Shown in pieces: positions 63,066 through 64,000 of a stretch of 64,000 nucleotides of DNA. Where the stretch lies: assembly GCA_910578105.1 (NCBI GenBank), contig CAJTPD010000007.1, positions 1 to 64,000 of the forward strand, in the 5' to 3' direction. The notes beneath the pieces are model-generated. The model searched no databases and was not told the DNA's origin. It saw only the letters and a program-made list of their open reading frames with translations. The DNA is from an uncultured Odoribacter sp. (GTDB taxonomy: Bacteria; Bacteroidota; Bacteroidia; Bacteroidales; Marinifilaceae). Within the stretch, counting starts at the first letter, position 1, and every line of letters begins with the position of its first letter. Both the position numbers and the translations under genes were made by a program.

Positions 63066-63983
63066 CTAAAGAAAATCTATTTCCTCCGGTGACAAACCGG
63101 TCGAAGTTGCAATATCCTGAATAGAGATACCCAATTTTTTTAAATTGCCGGCAATTTTACGCTGAGCTTCATATTCTCCTTCTGCCTTTCCCTCCGCTCT
63201 ACCTTCAGCTCTACCTTCAGCTCTTCCTTCAGCTCTTCCTTCAGCTCTTCCTTCCCGAATTGCCGTATCCATCACACTACGTTGCACTCTCAAATCCTCT
63301 ATATTCCGCAAATAAGCGATTTTATCTACCTTTGTCAAACCGGAAAACCTCAAACGTTCACGGGCTTCCGACAAACCGGGAGCTTTAGCATCATCACCGA
63401 TTTCTCCGGTTTTCAAAAAAGAGACCCACTCATCCAAAGAAGAAAGAGCCTTCCCGTTAAACTCATTGACACGCAAAACATAATACTCCGGAAAAAGATC
63501 ACCTGCCGTATGCTGGATAAATTTCTCCATTTGTTGCTTCGACAATTTCAAAAGATCATGATTATGAATACCCCGGAATTCAGTCTTGCCATGATAAACA
63601 TAATCATCCCCCTGTCCCAAATCAAAATAGACAATATTCACCGAATATATCTTACGAATCTTCTCATAAAGATCCCCCTCTTTAATATACTCTGTCACTG
63701 CTTTCGACACACCATACAACATCCGCAAAAAATAATCAATCTCCCGATTATTCTGCACTTCCACAATAATCAGTTCCCCCTTACTGTTTTCTGCCAGCAA
63801 ATCCACCCGATTAAACTTATCGGTAACATCCTCCTTGTTTCCCTCACTTTCCAATAAATGTTTGATATGAATTTGCTCACCCAACAAACTACTTAGGAAA
63901 CCTTCCAATACGACAAAATTGGTCTTATGGCGCAACAAGCGTTTCATCGCCCAATCAAAACGTACTAAATTCGGTGTAGACAT
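63066..63983 (-). CDS. Rpn/PD-(D/E)XK nuclease-family transposase-like protein
   Basis: 305 residues. The N-terminal ~270 match the Rpn/transposase-31-like group: FDWAMKRLLRHKTNFVVLEGFLSSLLG, then the nuclease core with Asp in FNRVDLLAENSKGELIIVEVQN (D...E-x-Q). A tract GRAE repeated five times plus GKAE links to a short helical C-terminus (LGISIQDIATSTGLSPEEIDFL) that resembles an HTH. Such genes are multi-copy in Bacteroidales. The E. coli Rpn proteins are endonucleases that promote recombination. No terminal repeats flank the gene, so it is not an insertion sequence in the usual sense. Confidence 0.88.
   Translation of the reverse strand: MSTPNLVRFDWAMKRLLRHKTNFVVLEGFLSSLLGEQIHIKHLLESEGNKEDVTDKFNRVDLLAENSKGELIIVEVQNNREIDYFLRMLYGVSKAVTEYIKEGDLYEKIRKIYSVNIVYFDLGQGDDYVYHGKTEFRGIHNHDLLKLSKQQMEKFIQHTAGDLFPEYYVLRVNEFNGKALSSLDEWVSFLKTGEIGDDAKAPGLSEARERLRFSGLTKVDKIAYLRNIEDLRVQRSVMDTAIREGRAEGRAEGRAEGRAEGRAEGKAEGEYEAQRKIAGNLKKLGISIQDIATSTGLSPEEIDFL
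63180..63251 (-). repeat. In-frame 12-bp tandem repeat (about six units)
   Basis: Five units of GGA/GGT-AGA-GCT-GAA (63192-63251) plus one diverged unit (63180-63191) encode GRAE x5 and GKAE. A 12-bp unit keeps the frame, so copy-number change would alter only linker length. Confidence 0.9.
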
Positions 63984-64000
63984 GACAAATGGTATTAGTT

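Noticed and set aside
63180..63251. Repeat array as a CRISPR
   Set aside because: The units are contiguous 12-mers without spacers and are in frame within a protein gene.

Overview
The window comes from a Bacteroidota genome, almost certainly order Bacteroidales. Evidence: SusC/SusD and FecI/FecR-type genes, BACON and DUF4290/DUF4492-type proteins, a gliding-associated (T9SS type B) C-terminal domain, lipoproteins with acidic residues after the lipobox Cys, many house-keeping promoters of the form TAnnTTTG, and a type B L31. Gene order and families would suit an Odoribacter/Butyricimonas-like gut commensal, but the genus is a guess.

Layout. (1) 1-1650: a scar of a mobile element, with the tail of a sigma-54 response regulator and a tyrosine integrase that is both interrupted by an in-frame amber codon and truncated. 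(2) 1697-22311: the most interesting region. A FecI-type sigma gene (16099-16716) lies between two transcription units. Leftwards run fecR, susC, susD, a metallohydrolase-like lipoprotein that has lost HExxH, a beta-rich lipoprotein, and a Gld-type ABC exporter (one ATPase, two permease-GldG fusions). Rightwards run a paralogue of that lipoprotein, an M6 metalloprotease, a small lipoprotein and a BACON lipoprotein, closed by a perfect 16-bp terminator. The same 18-bp element lies 34-44 nt before the first gene of each unit in the same relative orientation, so I read this as one ECF-sigma regulon. A plausible but unproven model is digestion of an external protein or peptide by the M6 enzyme, capture and TonB-dependent uptake by SusCD, and an inner-membrane ABC machine acting on the cargo or on the envelope.

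(3) 22595-24652: a hypothetical gene, a structured RNA gene with its own promoter and terminator (possibly 6S-like), and a T9SS type B protein. (4) 24855-39630: mostly house-keeping genes (uvrD, DUF4290-folK, murA, sppA-lpxK-punA, lrgAB, pgeF, a Fic-fold protein with a ruined active site, rpmE2, lon). (5) 39701-44229: small membrane proteins, an AI-2E/PerM-type permease and DUF4492-cydAB for cytochrome bd. (6) 44302-57047: a DUF4595-like lipoprotein, GH2 beta-galactosidase, a PurF-like protein without the catalytic Cys, a SulP transporter, a NapH-NapG-like polyferredoxin with a DUF362 partner, an ECF S-component overlapping a phosphoribosyltransferase gene, and a GH20 hexosaminidase. (7) 57152-64000: two LemA modules with DUF3137 and TPM proteins around a Ca2+/Na+ antiporter, a double CDGSH protein, a CYTH protein and an Rpn/PD-(D/E)XK-type protein with an internal 12-bp tandem repeat.

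I saw no tRNA, rRNA, CRISPR array or intact insertion sequence. All calls are from reading the sequence; no database search was possible.
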